NCBI GenBank assembly: GCA_964615935.1
Contig: CAZTTG010000026.1
Coordinates: forward strand, 11,020-75,019
DNA length: 64,000 nt
Origin: CAZTTG01 sp964615935
Lineage (GTDB): Bacteria > Planctomycetota > UBA1135 > GCA-002686595
Direction of reading: 5' to 3'
Position 1 is the first letter of the stretch, and every line of letters begins with the position of its first letter. Of this stretch, positions 33,633 to 42,078 are shown piece after piece. A program made the position numbers and the translations under genes. The notes under the pieces were generated by a model that ran no database searches, was not told the DNA's origin, and saw only the letters and a program-made list of their open reading frames with translations.

Positions 33633-34270
33633 CAGGCCTCCTCCCGCCGCGTCATCACGAAGATGCCCTGGGCGTTGGAGGAGTCGAAGCCGAGGTCGAG
33701 CTCGCCGGCCTCGTCGCGCTTGCGGGTGATGAACTCGTGGAAGGAGCCGGGCACGGTGCGCACCGCGATCCGGCCCTCGGCGTCCGGGAACAGCCGCTCC
33801 ACCGGCTGGGCGCGGAAGGCGGTCTGGAGGACCCGGCCCGAGGCCGAGACCTCCACCTCGTCCTTGATCGGCCGCCCGAGCTCGCGCTGGAGCCGGGCCA
33901 CCGCCCCCACGTCCTCCACCCGATCGGTGGCGTGGTTGAAGACCTGGCCCTCGGTGGCGATCCAGGCCATCTCCTCGCTCTCCGCGGCGAGGTCCGGCAG
34001 CAGGCGCGCGGCCGCCTGGGGCTCGAGGGAGCCCTCCCGGGCGAGCTCGCTCAGGAGCTCCCGAGCCGAGGCGGGCAGCGGATCCCGGCTGGTCCCCACC
34101 ACCCGGCCGACCGCCTCCCGGAAGGCGGGCGAGAAGCGCTCGGGCTGGAATTCGGACACGAAGTACTGGGGGATCCCGTCGGGGAGGTCGCGGTGGGCGA
34201 AGACGTAGCCGGTGAGGGAGAGCCGCTCGAGGGGATGGGTGCCGGCGTGCTCGTAGCCGAGCGGCTCCAT
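33632..34270 (-). CDS. DUF1338 protein, 2-oxoadipate dioxygenase/decarboxylase-like, apparently N-terminally short
   Basis: About 212 residues. It has GYVFAHRDLPDGIPQYFVSE, then TEGQVFNHATDRVEDV and VPGSFHEFITRKRDEAG. These correspond to the middle and last part of DUF1338/HglS proteins, including the likely second His ligand (FNH) and the Glu ligand (HEF) of the iron site. HglS has about 460 residues, and a first His ligand would be expected further N-terminal. That part is missing here: the upstream DNA is a G/C-rich palindrome and then the beta-helix gene. The protein is therefore either a short subfamily member or truncated by a misjoin. The start is uncertain (ATG 34270 or TTG 34294). 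Confidence 0.68.
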   Translation of the reverse strand: MEPLGYEHAGTHPLERLSLTGYVFAHRDLPDGIPQYFVSEFQPERFSPAFREAVGRVVGTSRDPLPASARELLSELAREGSLEPQAAARLLPDLAAESEEMAWIATEGQVFNHATDRVEDVGAVARLQRELGRPIKDEVEVSASGRVLQTAFRAQPVERLFPDAEGRIAVRTVPGSFHEFITRKRDEAGELDLGFDSSNAQGIFVMTRREEA

Positions 34271-34294
34271 AGCCGCTGGAGGCGCGGGATTCAA

Positions 34295-34321
34295 GGCGTC
34301 CCCCCGCGCGGGGGGGGCGCC
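34295..34321. repeat. G/C-rich inverted repeat
   Basis: An 11-bp stem (34295-34305 with 34311-34321, one G-T pair) includes a C6/G7 run and a 5-nt loop. It lies between the beta-helix gene end and the short DUF1338 gene. It may be a terminator for the beta-helix gene or a residue of problematic assembly like the other G tracts here. Confidence 0.45.
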
Positions 34322-34360
34322 CGGCTCGATCGGGTGTGGGCCTGCCGGCCGGTCTCCGGC

Positions 34361-35587
34361 TCAGCGGCGGCCCGCGCTCCGGTACTCGTAGGCGCCCATG
34401 TCGACCAGCGGGGGCTGGCCCGAGCCGGTGTCCGGAGTGAGCGGATCGTCCACCCGCCGCGGCAGCCCGTCCAGGTCCCGCGCGGCCCGACCGGAGACGG
34501 CCGCGTTGTCGCCCGCGTCGATGCAGGGCGAGCCCGCGCCGAGCCGCCACTCCGGAACGACGAACAGCGGGTCGGCGGTGATGTTGCCCCCCTGACCCGC
34601 GCCGGCGTAGCGCTCGACGTCGTTGTAGCGGGTGTAGTAAGCCTTCTCGTTGCGGATCTGCTCGTGGAAACTGTGGACGATCGGGTCGTTCCCCCAGATG
34701 ACGTTGTTCGCCAGGCGCGGCTTCGCGATGTAGCTCATCACGGCGCAGGTCTCGCTGTAGGACAGGTTCGGGTTGTGGATCCGGTTTCCGACGATCGTGT
34801 TGCCCGCGATCTCGGGGTAGGAGTAGGCGCAGTAGATGGCGCCGGCGTCCTTCAGCGCGTGGTTGTCGGCGATCAGGTTGCCGAGGATCCGCGCGTTGGC
34901 CTGGCGGTACAGGAAGAAGGCGCCCCCGTACTCGGCCACGTTGTGGCGCAGGACGCAGTTCTCGACGGTCAGCTCGGAGAAGCCAGCCACCGAGATGGCG
35001 CCCCCGCCGTAGTCGTGGAGCCCTCCCTGCCGGCCCACGGACTTGCTGTGCTCGATGATGCACCAAGCCAGGCGCGAGGGGGCGTTGGTGGAGGGGGTGT
35101 TCTCGAACCAGATCCCGTTCCAGCAGCCGGTGAGGGAGCGGTCCACCGCGAAGGCCTGGGGCTCGTCGGTGGTGAAGAGGATCCGCTCGCGCGGAGTTCC
35201 CTCGGCCAGGAGGGTCCCGTCGACCTCGAGGCGGTGGTGGTCCTGGAACTCGACCCGCACGCCGGGGGCGATGGTCAGGATGACGCCGTTCTGCACCGCG
35301 ACGTCCCCCACGACCCGGACCGTGTCCGCGTTCCAGACCGTGTTCGAGGTGATGCTGTCGGAGACGTCGATGACGTTGCGGCGCCCCCCGAAGGGTCCCG
35401 GGGGGGAAGGCGGGGGAATCGCGGTCGTCCGTACCCGCCGGGGGAAGGTCCGACAGCCGTAGCGCCGGGCCGGAGAGCCGACCGCCGGGCGATAGTCGCC
35501 GCCCGCGGGGTCGACCAGCTGGGGATCGAGGCCGATGACGTTGTTGTAGGGCGCCGAACTGGCGCCCGCCCACGGCGTGGGCTGATT
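34361..35587 (-). CDS. Right-handed beta-helix protein, C-terminal part (continues after an in-frame TGA)
   Basis: The frame continues unbroken after the TGA at 35588-35590; if translated separately it might start at the GTG at 35311. Just after the stop it reads NQPTPWAGASSAPYNNVIGL, then a DPAGGDYRPAVGSPA end-of-helix phrase. Further beta-helix coils follow (ELTVENCVLRHNVAEYGGAF, ARILGNLIADNHALKD, EIAGNTIVGNRIHNP). It ends with a choice-of-anchor-like GSPCIDAGDNAAVSGRAARD and VDMGAYEYRSAG. Exported parallel beta-helix proteins bind or cleave polysaccharides, but no lyase residues are clear. The half itself has no signal peptide, so it depends on the upstream half for export. Confidence 0.78.
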   Translation of the reverse strand, partial: NQPTPWAGASSAPYNNVIGLDPQLVDPAGGDYRPAVGSPARRYGCRTFPRRVRTTAIPPPSPPGPFGGRRNVIDVSDSITSNTVWNADTVRVVGDVAVQNGVILTIAPGVRVEFQDHHRLEVDGTLLAEGTPRERILFTTDEPQAFAVDRSLTGCWNGIWFENTPSTNAPSRLAWCIIEHSKSVGRQGGLHDYGGGAISVAGFSELTVENCVLRHNVAEYGGAFFLYRQANARILGNLIADNHALKDAGAIYCAYSYPEIAGNTIVGNRIHNPNLSYSETCAVMSYIAKPRLANNVIWGNDPIVHSFHEQIRNEKAYYTRYNDVERYAGAGQGGNITADPLFVVPEWRLGAGSPCIDAGDNAAVSGRAARDLDGLPRRVDDPLTPDTGSGQPPLVDMGAYEYRSAGRR

Positions 35588-36253
35588 TCAGCCGTAGTCG
35601 CAGAGGACCACGAAGTGCCGCAGGGGATCGCCGTTGGCCGCCGGGTCGGAGTGATAGGTCCAGTTGTCGAAGAAGCCCGCGCCGGCGCCCTGCAGGCTGA
35701 TCCCGACGCAGGCGCCGGTCGGCATCCAGTGGTGGGCGATCCCCGAGATGTACTGGAAGTCCGGGCCGGTATCGACGGAGTCCACCATGATGTTGCGCGC
35801 CACCATGATGTTGGCGCCGACACCGACGAGACGGACGCCGTAGTCGTGCGGCCCGTAGAGGGTGCAGTAGGTCACCGATCCCCGCGGCCAGAGGATCAGC
35901 GCGCTGTCGCGGTAGCCCCGGAAGCGGACGTCCCCGTTCAGGATGATGCAGTCGTCGAGGTCCAGGCGGTTCTGGCAGTAGGCCATGCAGATCTCGCCGC
36001 CCTGCAGGTCGAGGATGGCGCCGTTCCCGACGATGCGCACGTCCTCGCCGCGCCCCTCGAACCAGCCGGTGACGCGGTTGAAGGTCGGCCCGATCCATAG
36101 CCCGCCGGTGTAGGTGACGCCGGTCTCGAGCTCGAGGTAGCGGTCGTAGCCCTGGGCCGGGCCGGCCTCGTCGAAGGCCGCCTTCAGGGAGTCGGCCGCC
36201 GCCAGCGGGCAGGTGAGCAGCAGGGTGCAGAGCAGGTGCAGGGGCGTTTTCAT
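35588..36253 (-). CDS. Secreted right-handed beta-helix protein, N-terminal part (ends at an in-frame TGA)
   Basis: About 221 residues. Start at 36253 gives a signal peptide (LLCTLLLTCPLAAAD). The coils include VRIVGNGAILDLQGGEI, RLDLDDCIILNGDVRF and VGANIMVARNIMVDSV, typical of pectate-lyase-like beta-helices. The ORF stops at TGA 35588-35590 after HFVVLCDYG, while the same frame goes on for another 409 codons of matching beta-helix sequence. The two parts are therefore one gene of about 630 codons with a single internal TGA. This is the second such case in the window (see 14397 and 48791). Confidence 0.8.
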   Translation of the reverse strand: MKTPLHLLCTLLLTCPLAAADSLKAAFDEAGPAQGYDRYLELETGVTYTGGLWIGPTFNRVTGWFEGRGEDVRIVGNGAILDLQGGEICMAYCQNRLDLDDCIILNGDVRFRGYRDSALILWPRGSVTYCTLYGPHDYGVRLVGVGANIMVARNIMVDSVDTGPDFQYISGIAHHWMPTGACVGISLQGAGAGFFDNWTYHSDPAANGDPLRHFVVLCDYG

Positions 36254-36324
36254 GCGGTCGGCTCCCAGGACCGGGGGACCCGACAATCGTACCACGGAAG
36301 CTGAAACCGGTGCCTTCGGCCGGC

Positions 36325-36591
36325 TCAGACCGTGCGGATCTTCATCGAGTGCACCTGCCCGGTCTCGGCCTGGATCCTCAGGACCTTGTAGGCCCGGGTC
36401 CCCTGCTGGCCGGTCATGGCCTCGATGGGGGACTTGGCGGCGGCCCGCAGGAAGCTGACGGTGACGGACCAGAAGTCCCCGTCGTCGGAGAGCTCGACCT
36501 CCTCGACCAGGGGCTGGGAGATGTCCTCGGGCCGGTACACCGCCTGGACGTAGTCCATGGCGATGCGGACGGCTTCCTTCACGTCGATCAT
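36325..36591 (-). CDS. Small conserved protein, PepSY-like pattern
   Basis: 88 residues. It starts MIDVKEAVRIAMDYVQAVY, then has LVEEVELSDDGDFWSVTVSF, and ends AYKVLRIQAETGQVHSMKIR. The order helix, strand (W-x-V-T-V-S-F), strand (Y-K-V-L-R-I) with a final turn GQVHSMK resembles a single PepSY-type unit and matches a family of short conserved bacterial proteins of unknown function. No signal peptide or membrane helix is present, so it is probably cytoplasmic. The neighbours are the beta-helix gene on the same strand (start 36253, 71 bp downstream) and the metallopeptidase-like gene divergently placed. Confidence 0.72.
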   Translation of the reverse strand: MIDVKEAVRIAMDYVQAVYRPEDISQPLVEEVELSDDGDFWSVTVSFLRAAAKSPIEAMTGQQGTRAYKVLRIQAETGQVHSMKIRTV

Positions 36592-36732
36592 GGTCGGGTC
36601 CCTTCGTCGCCGCGATTGTACGGGGCGCTACGGAGCCCGGCCACCGGCGTCCGACGGGGCGGCGTCGGGGGCCCCTCCGGCTCGGTGGGCCCGCGCCTTG
36701 TCGCCTCCGCGGAGGCCCGGTACCTTCGCCGC

Positions 36733-38445
36733 ATGCTCTCCCTCCCCGTGCTGCTGCTGGGCCTGGCCCCCGTCGGAGACGAGCTCCTCGCCAACGGGGA
36801 CTTCGAGGCCCGCCCCGCCGCCGGCGATCCGGTCCCCGGCTGGACCCTGGAGCTCGGCGCCACCAACGCCGGCGAGGAGCCCCGGTCGCGGGTCGAGATC
36901 GACTCCGAGGAGCGGCACTCCGGGCGCGGGAGCCTGCACTTTCGGGGCGAGGCCGCCACGCGCGGCTGGACGATCGCCAGGCAGGCGATCCCCGTGCGCC
37001 CGGGCGGGGACTACACCCTGGAGGGCTGGACGCGCGCCCGCGGCGTGGTGAAGGAGGGGATCCAGTTCCACAACTGCTACCTCATGCTGATCTTCCAGGA
37101 CGCCGTGGGCGAGACGGTCGCGCGGCAGTACCGGACCCCCGACCTGCCCACCTCGGACTGGAGCCGGATGCGGGTCGAGGCCACCGCGCCGGTCAACGCC
37201 CGGAAGGCCTTCGTGTACCTGTTCCTCTCGATGAGCGGGGAGCTGTGGGTCGACGACCTGGAGCTCGAGATCGAGGGGGGAGAGGAGATCCCCGGCTTCG
37301 AGCCGGTCTTCTCCGAGGACTTCGCCAAGGTGCGCTCGCTCTCCTCCAGGTGGAAGAAGGAGGTGGGCGCCACCAACGGCACCGGCGGCGAGGACTCGAA
37401 GGTCGAGATCGACCGCTCGCAGGGCGCCCCCGACTCGCCCCACAGCCTGAAGCTCTCGGGCGATCGGGACACCCTGTGCTGGTACGCCCTGCGCCGCGAG
37501 TTCAAGGCCGCGCCGGGTGAGCTCTTCCGGCTGTCGGCCCGCGTGAAGGCCGAGGAGGTCCGCCAGGAGGGCGTCCAGTTCCAGAACCTGCACCTGCACC
37601 TCTTCTTCCTCGACCGCCGGGGGGACACCCTCGGCAGCGTCCAGTTCGTCCACCCCGGGGAGGGGACCTACGACTGGAAGCCGGTGGCGGTGGAGGCCAT
37701 CGCGCCGCTGGAGACGAAGAAGGTCCGGGCCGGCGTCTTCCTCTCCATGTCCGGCGCGGTGTGGATCGACGACCTCGAGATCGAGAAGCAGGCCGGCAAC
37801 GACCCTCCCTACAGCGATTTCGTGAAGCTGGAGAAGAAGGGCATCGCGCTGCACTACTCCGAGGACGACCCGCGCGCCCGCGAGGCGAAGCAGTACCTGC
37901 AGCGCCTGGTCGACCAGAAGGCCGAGATCTGCCGCCGCCTGGGCCTGGAGTGGAAGGAGCCCATCGCCATCTTCCTCTACGCCGACGACGCCGCCGGCCG
38001 CGCGCTCACCGGCCGCGATCTGGACTTCGCCGACCCCTCGGGCCGCCGCGTCCATCAGCGTTGGAATAGCTACATCGGCCACGAGATGGTGCACGTCATC
38101 GCCCACAACAGCCTGAACCACTCCCAGACCGGCATCCTGGGCGAGGGCATCGCGGTATGGCTGGACGGGCGCTCGGACGCGGCGCACCACCGGCTGGCGG
38201 CCGAGCTCCTCGGCCAGGGCGAGCTTCCCGGCGTGGCGGGGCTGCTGTCCGACTTCCGCGCGCAGTCCAACTCCTACCCCGCCTCGGGCTCCTTCTGCGG
38301 CTGGTTCATCGCCGAGCACGGACTGGGGACGTTCAAGGAGGTCTACCCCCTGACGGATCCCTCGGCCCGCGCGAAAGAGCTCGTCGGCAAGGACTTCGAG
38401 GAGATGGAGCCGGACTGGCACGCGGAGCTGGCGAAGTACCGGTAG
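36733..38445 (+). CDS. Exported gluzincin-like protein with two carbohydrate-binding-like domains
   Basis: 570 residues. It begins with a short hydrophobic leader (MLSLPVLLLGLAPVGDELLA). Two beta-sandwich units of CBM type follow: the first has ELLANGDFEARPAAGDPVPG and LWVDDLELEIEG, the second has KLSGDRDTLCWYALRREF and VWIDDLEIEKQAG. The last about 210 residues hold YIGHEMVHVIAHNS, an HExxH zinc motif, followed by GILGEGIAVWLDG with the Glu expected as third ligand in gluzincins. It is likely an exported peptidase or peptidase-like binding protein, but I cannot name a MEROPS family. The start at 36733 is chosen because longer frames lack a signal sequence. Confidence 0.72.
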   Translation: MLSLPVLLLGLAPVGDELLANGDFEARPAAGDPVPGWTLELGATNAGEEPRSRVEIDSEERHSGRGSLHFRGEAATRGWTIARQAIPVRPGGDYTLEGWTRARGVVKEGIQFHNCYLMLIFQDAVGETVARQYRTPDLPTSDWSRMRVEATAPVNARKAFVYLFLSMSGELWVDDLELEIEGGEEIPGFEPVFSEDFAKVRSLSSRWKKEVGATNGTGGEDSKVEIDRSQGAPDSPHSLKLSGDRDTLCWYALRREFKAAPGELFRLSARVKAEEVRQEGVQFQNLHLHLFFLDRRGDTLGSVQFVHPGEGTYDWKPVAVEAIAPLETKKVRAGVFLSMSGAVWIDDLEIEKQAGNDPPYSDFVKLEKKGIALHYSEDDPRAREAKQYLQRLVDQKAEICRRLGLEWKEPIAIFLYADDAAGRALTGRDLDFADPSGRRVHQRWNSYIGHEMVHVIAHNSLNHSQTGILGEGIAVWLDGRSDAAHHRLAAELLGQGELPGVAGLLSDFRAQSNSYPASGSFCGWFIAEHGLGTFKEVYPLTDPSARAKELVGKDFEEMEPDWHAELAKYR

Positions 38446-38572
38446 AGCCTCGCGGGCGCGGGATCGACGCCCAGCGGCTCGAGGGCCTCCAGCACGGCGC
38501 GCGCTCGCCGCGCTTGCCAGGGGTGGGAGGTGGGGTATGGTGGCCGCGCCCGGCCACGACTGGCCCCGCGCC

Positions 38573-39259
38573 ATGCGACTGCTCATCGTCGACGACGATC
38601 CCAAGTTCCGCGGCTACCTGTCTCGCGGGCTGATCGACTCGGGCATGGGCTGCGCCGAGGCAGCCGGCGGCGTGGAGGCCCTGGCGCTGCTCGATGATCC
38701 CCGGGCCGATCCCTTCGACCTGATCCTCCTGGACGTCATGATGCCCGGACAGTCGGGCTGGGAGCTGCTCTCGGAGCTGCGCGGGCGGGGCAGCTCGATC
38801 CCGGTGATCTTCGTCACCGCCCGGGACGCCGTCGAGGAGAGGGTGCGGGGGCTGCGCCTGGGCGCCGACGACTACGTGATCAAGCCCTTCTCCTTCGACG
38901 AGCTGCTGGCGAGGATCGACGCCGTGTTGCGTCGGCGCGAGGCCCGGGAGACGCTCGTCGTGGGCGAGCTCGAGATCGACCTGATCGGCCGGCGGGTCGA
39001 GCTCTCCGAGCAGCCGGTGGACGTCAGCCCCAAGGAGTTAGACCTCCTCTGCGCCCTGGCGCGGGCGAGGGGCCGCGTCCTCTCGCGAGCGGAGCTGCTC
39101 GAGCAGGTGTGGGGGATCGCCTTCGAGCCCGGCACCAACGTGGTCGACGTGCACGTCGCGCGGCTGAGGCGGAAGCTGAACGCCCGCGGATCCCCGCTCA
39201 TCGAGACCGTGATCGGCGAGGGCTATCGCCTTCCCCATCGGCCCGGGAGCGCGGAATGA
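38573..39259 (+). CDS. OmpR-family response regulator
   Basis: 228 residues. The receiver domain is canonical: LLIVDDDPKFRG with the acidic pair, LILLDVMMPGQSGWELL with the phosphoacceptor Asp, IFVTARDA with the switch Thr, and DDYVIKPFSFDELL with the Lys. The C-terminal winged helix has VDVSPKELDLLCALAR, VLSRAELLEQVWG and NVVDVHVARLRRKL, then GEGYRLPH. Start at 38573 puts the receiver at the very N-terminus; an ATG at 38537 adds 12 unlikely residues. Its stop overlaps the kinase start by 4 bp (ATGA), so the two are cotranscribed and form one two-component system. Target genes are unknown. Confidence 0.93.
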   Translation: MRLLIVDDDPKFRGYLSRGLIDSGMGCAEAAGGVEALALLDDPRADPFDLILLDVMMPGQSGWELLSELRGRGSSIPVIFVTARDAVEERVRGLRLGADDYVIKPFSFDELLARIDAVLRRREARETLVVGELEIDLIGRRVELSEQPVDVSPKELDLLCALARARGRVLSRAELLEQVWGIAFEPGTNVVDVHVARLRRKLNARGSPLIETVIGEGYRLPHRPGSAE

Positions 39260-40659
39260 GGCGCGGCCCCTGGACGCTGGTCGGCCGGCTGACGCGTTGG
39301 TTCCTGACCGGCACGGTGCTGCTGGTGGGCGCCGTCTCGGTGCTGAGCGTGTGGTACCTGGAGGGGTCCGTGCGCCGGGAGATCGCCTCCCTGGTCCTGG
39401 AGGAGCTGGACGAGGTCGCGGCCCTGTTTCCCACGACCGACGGCAGCCGGCAGGCCTTCGAGGCGTTGAGGTGGGAGCTGCAGCACAACCACCCCGGCAT
39501 CCCCATGGCCTGGCGGATCTGGGAGCCGGAGGGGACCGAGCCGTGGGGCGAGTTCGGCGCCCTCGAGCTGCTCACCGAGGACGCGCCCGGGCGCGGTCCG
39601 CTGGACACCGACCACGCGCTGGCCGCGTACCTGCGCTGGCGCAGCAAGGAGCTCTCCGACGGCCGGACCGTGAGCCTGATCCTCGACGGCTCGAGCCGGG
39701 TCGCCTTCGTGCGGCGCTACGAGCTGTACGCCGGGATCCTCCTGGCGGTGGCCTCGGCGCTCTCCCTGGCCTTCGGGACCCGCTTCGCCCGGCGCGTGTC
39801 GCGACTCCTGAGGCGGGTCGCGGACGGCGCCCGCTCCGTCCGCGGCGCCGGGGAGGAGGTTCGCCTGGACGTGGAGGACGCGCCCGAGGAGATCCGCGAG
39901 GTGGCCGCCGCCCTGAGGGAGATGCTGGAGAACGTCCGCAGGGAATCCGAGAAGGCCCGGCTGTTCGTGGCCGGGACGGCGCACGAGCTGCGCTCCCCGA
40001 TCCAGAACCTGACCGGCGAGACCGAGGTCGCCCTCCTGCGTCCGCGCTCCGCCGAGGAGTACCGGGAGATCCTGGAGAGCCACCTCGACGAGCTGCGCGA
40101 CCTCGGGGACGCGGTCGACAACCTGGTGAGCCTGTGCTCCGCCCGGACGCCCGACGAGGAGCCGGAGCTGGAGGAGTTCGACCTCGGGGAGGAGGCCGAG
40201 CTGCGCCTGCGCCGGGAGCTTCGCGCCGCCGCTCGATGCGGGGTGAGGGTGGATCTGGTCCTCGATGGCGATCTCTGGATCCGCGGCGACCGCGAGGCCC
40301 TCCTGCGCGCGGTCCGCAACCTGACCGCCAACGCGATCCAGTGGTCGCCGCCCGATGGCCGCGCGTCGGTGAGCCTGATCGGGGGGCCCGACGACGTGAC
40401 CATCACGGTCGACGACGCCGGCCCCGGCGTCCCCGAGGAGGAGCGGGAGGCGATCTTCGAGCCCTTCCACCGCGGGCCCACGGCGCACCAGCGGCGCGCC
40501 GGATACGGACTGGGCCTGGCGCTCGCGCGCGAGGCGGCCGACCTGCACGGGGGCCGCATCGAGGTGGGTCGCTCACCCGCCGGGGGAGCGCGCTTCCGCC
40601 TGGTCGTGGCGCGCGGCGGGCGGCGCGCGCCCCGGCCCGACTCAGGCGCCCGGGCGTAG
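39256..40659 (+). CDS. Membrane sensor histidine kinase, partner of the OmpR regulator
   Basis: 467 residues. Two membrane helices (WFLTGTVLLVGAVSVLSVWY and ELYAGILLAVASALSLAF) enclose a sensor region of about 125 residues with no recognised fold. A HAMP-like linker follows. The H-box is FVAGTAHELRSPIQNLTGE, the N-box RAVRNLTANAIQWSPPDG, and the ATP lid has VDDAGPGVPEEE and GYGLGLALAREAADLHGGRI. All key residues are present. It overlaps the response regulator gene by ATGA. Its 3' end overlaps the convergent NtrC-like gene by 18 bp (40642-40659), which could allow some antisense interference. The signal is unknown. Confidence 0.92.
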   Translation: MRRGPWTLVGRLTRWFLTGTVLLVGAVSVLSVWYLEGSVRREIASLVLEELDEVAALFPTTDGSRQAFEALRWELQHNHPGIPMAWRIWEPEGTEPWGEFGALELLTEDAPGRGPLDTDHALAAYLRWRSKELSDGRTVSLILDGSSRVAFVRRYELYAGILLAVASALSLAFGTRFARRVSRLLRRVADGARSVRGAGEEVRLDVEDAPEEIREVAAALREMLENVRRESEKARLFVAGTAHELRSPIQNLTGETEVALLRPRSAEEYREILESHLDELRDLGDAVDNLVSLCSARTPDEEPELEEFDLGEEAELRLRRELRAAARCGVRVDLVLDGDLWIRGDREALLRAVRNLTANAIQWSPPDGRASVSLIGGPDDVTITVDDAGPGVPEEEREAIFEPFHRGPTAHQRRAGYGLGLALAREAADLHGGRIEVGRSPAGGARFRLVVARGGRRAPRPDSGARA

Positions 40660-42078
40660 CCGACCGCCCCCGGGGCCTCGGCCCTCCGGAGGCCGGATCC
40701 CCGCCAGCCCCAGGTCTCGGAGCCGGCTCTGGAGCGTGGTGCGCGGCAAGCCCAGGAGGCGCGCGGCGCGGGTCTGGTTCCCCCCCGAGCGCTCCATCGC
40801 CCAGCCCACGAGCTCCGCCTCGAACTGCTTCACCAGGTCGGTGAAGGAGACCTGGGTGGAGGAGTCCAGGCGCAGATGGAAGGCCTTGCCGTTCGCTCTC
40901 GGTCGCTGCAGGAAGTCCGGCAGGTGCTCGAGCAGGATCTCGCTCCCCGGACACAGGACCACCATGGACTCCACCGCCCGTCGCAGCTCGCGCACGTTCC
41001 CGGGCCAGGCGTGGCGCAGCAGGCGCTCCGCCGCCGGGGGGCTCAGCCGCTTTGCGGGGCCGCCGGATTCTCGCGCGGCCGCGCTCAGGAAGTGATCGGC
41101 GAGCAGGAGACAGTCGTCCCCGCGCTCTCGGAGGGGAGGCAGGTGGATCTCCAGCCCGCGCAGGCGGTAGTAGAGGTCGGCCCGGAAGAGCCTCTCCTCG
41201 ATCGAGTCGTGGAGGTCGACCTTGCTGGTGGCGATCACGCGCACGTCCACCCGGATCTCCCGGCTGCCGCCCACCCGGTGGAGGGTGCCCTCCTGGAGAA
41301 CGCGGAGCAGCTTGGCCTGGAGTCCGGGGGCCAGGTCGTCGACGTCGTCGAGCAGCAGGGTGCCCCCGTCGGCGCGCTCGAAGCTCCCCTTCCGGAGCCG
41401 GCTGGCCCCCGTGAAGGAGCCCTTCTCGTGGCCGAAGAGCTCGCTCTCACCGAGCTCCCGCGGAATGGTCCCGCAGCCGACCGGAATGAACCTCTCAGGG
41501 GAGCGTCCGCTCGCCCGGTGCAGGGCCCGCGCCACGAGCTCCTTGCCGGTCCCGGTCTCGCCCGTGACCAGCACCGGGGCCGAGTTGCGCGCGAAGCTCT
41601 GGATGCGGTCGCGCACGACCTGGATCGGCTCCGAGCGGCCCACCAGTCCCTCGGTACCAGCGGTGTCCCCGAGGAAGCCGCGGAGATTCTCGAGCTCGAA
41701 CTCCCTGCGGCGCCGACGCTGGAGCTGGGCGAGGCGAGACTCCAGCTCGGCGAAGCCCAAGGGTCGGCTCAGGAGGTCGGAGGCGCCCACCCGCAGCGTC
41801 CGGAACGCGGCCTCGACCGTGCCGAGGGCCGTCGTCGAGATCACCTCCACGCCGGGCGCCCTCCGCCTGATCTCCCGGAGCAGCTCGACCCCGTCCATGC
41901 CGGGCCAGCGAAGGCCGGTCAGCACGACATCCCAGCGCTCCTGGGTCAGCCTCTCGAGAGCCTCGGCGCCGCATCCTCGTGCCTCGGCGTCGTGGCCGGC
42001 CTCGCGCAGCCGCAGGACCGTGCTCTCGCGGCCGATGGGGTCGTCGGTGACCACCAGGATCCCGAGGTCGGGGCTCAT
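40642..42078 (-). CDS. NtrC-type sigma-54 activator with degenerate receiver
   Basis: 478 residues. The receiver fold is kept (ILVVTDDPIGRESTV with the acidic pair), but the phosphoacceptor site reads VVLTGLRWPGMDG, with Gly at residue 55 where Asp is expected, and the conserved Lys is Arg (LLSRPLGF). Phosphorylation control is therefore unlikely. The AAA+ core has GETGTGKE (Walker A), ELFGHEKGSFTGASR (a GAFTGA variant), GGTLLLDDVDDL (Walker B with Asp for the usual Glu) and WPGNVRELRRAVESM. A Fis-type helix-turn-helix is at the end (NQTRAARLLGLPRTTLQSRL). Sigma-54 binding looks possible; ATP hydrolysis may be altered by the Glu to Asp change. Start at 42078 skips a 42-residue Arg-rich leader. 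Confidence 0.9.
   Translation of the reverse strand: MSPDLGILVVTDDPIGRESTVLRLREAGHDAEARGCGAEALERLTQERWDVVLTGLRWPGMDGVELLREIRRRAPGVEVISTTALGTVEAAFRTLRVGASDLLSRPLGFAELESRLAQLQRRRRREFELENLRGFLGDTAGTEGLVGRSEPIQVVRDRIQSFARNSAPVLVTGETGTGKELVARALHRASGRSPERFIPVGCGTIPRELGESELFGHEKGSFTGASRLRKGSFERADGGTLLLDDVDDLAPGLQAKLLRVLQEGTLHRVGGSREIRVDVRVIATSKVDLHDSIEERLFRADLYYRLRGLEIHLPPLRERGDDCLLLADHFLSAAARESGGPAKRLSPPAAERLLRHAWPGNVRELRRAVESMVVLCPGSEILLEHLPDFLQRPRANGKAFHLRLDSSTQVSFTDLVKQFEAELVGWAMERSGGNQTRAARLLGLPRTTLQSRLRDLGLAGIRPPEGRGPGGGRLRPGA

Noticed and set aside
36099..36253. Beta-helix gene reading as two independent proteins
   Set aside because: The frame is unchanged across the TGA and the downstream half has no signal peptide, so one interrupted gene is simpler.
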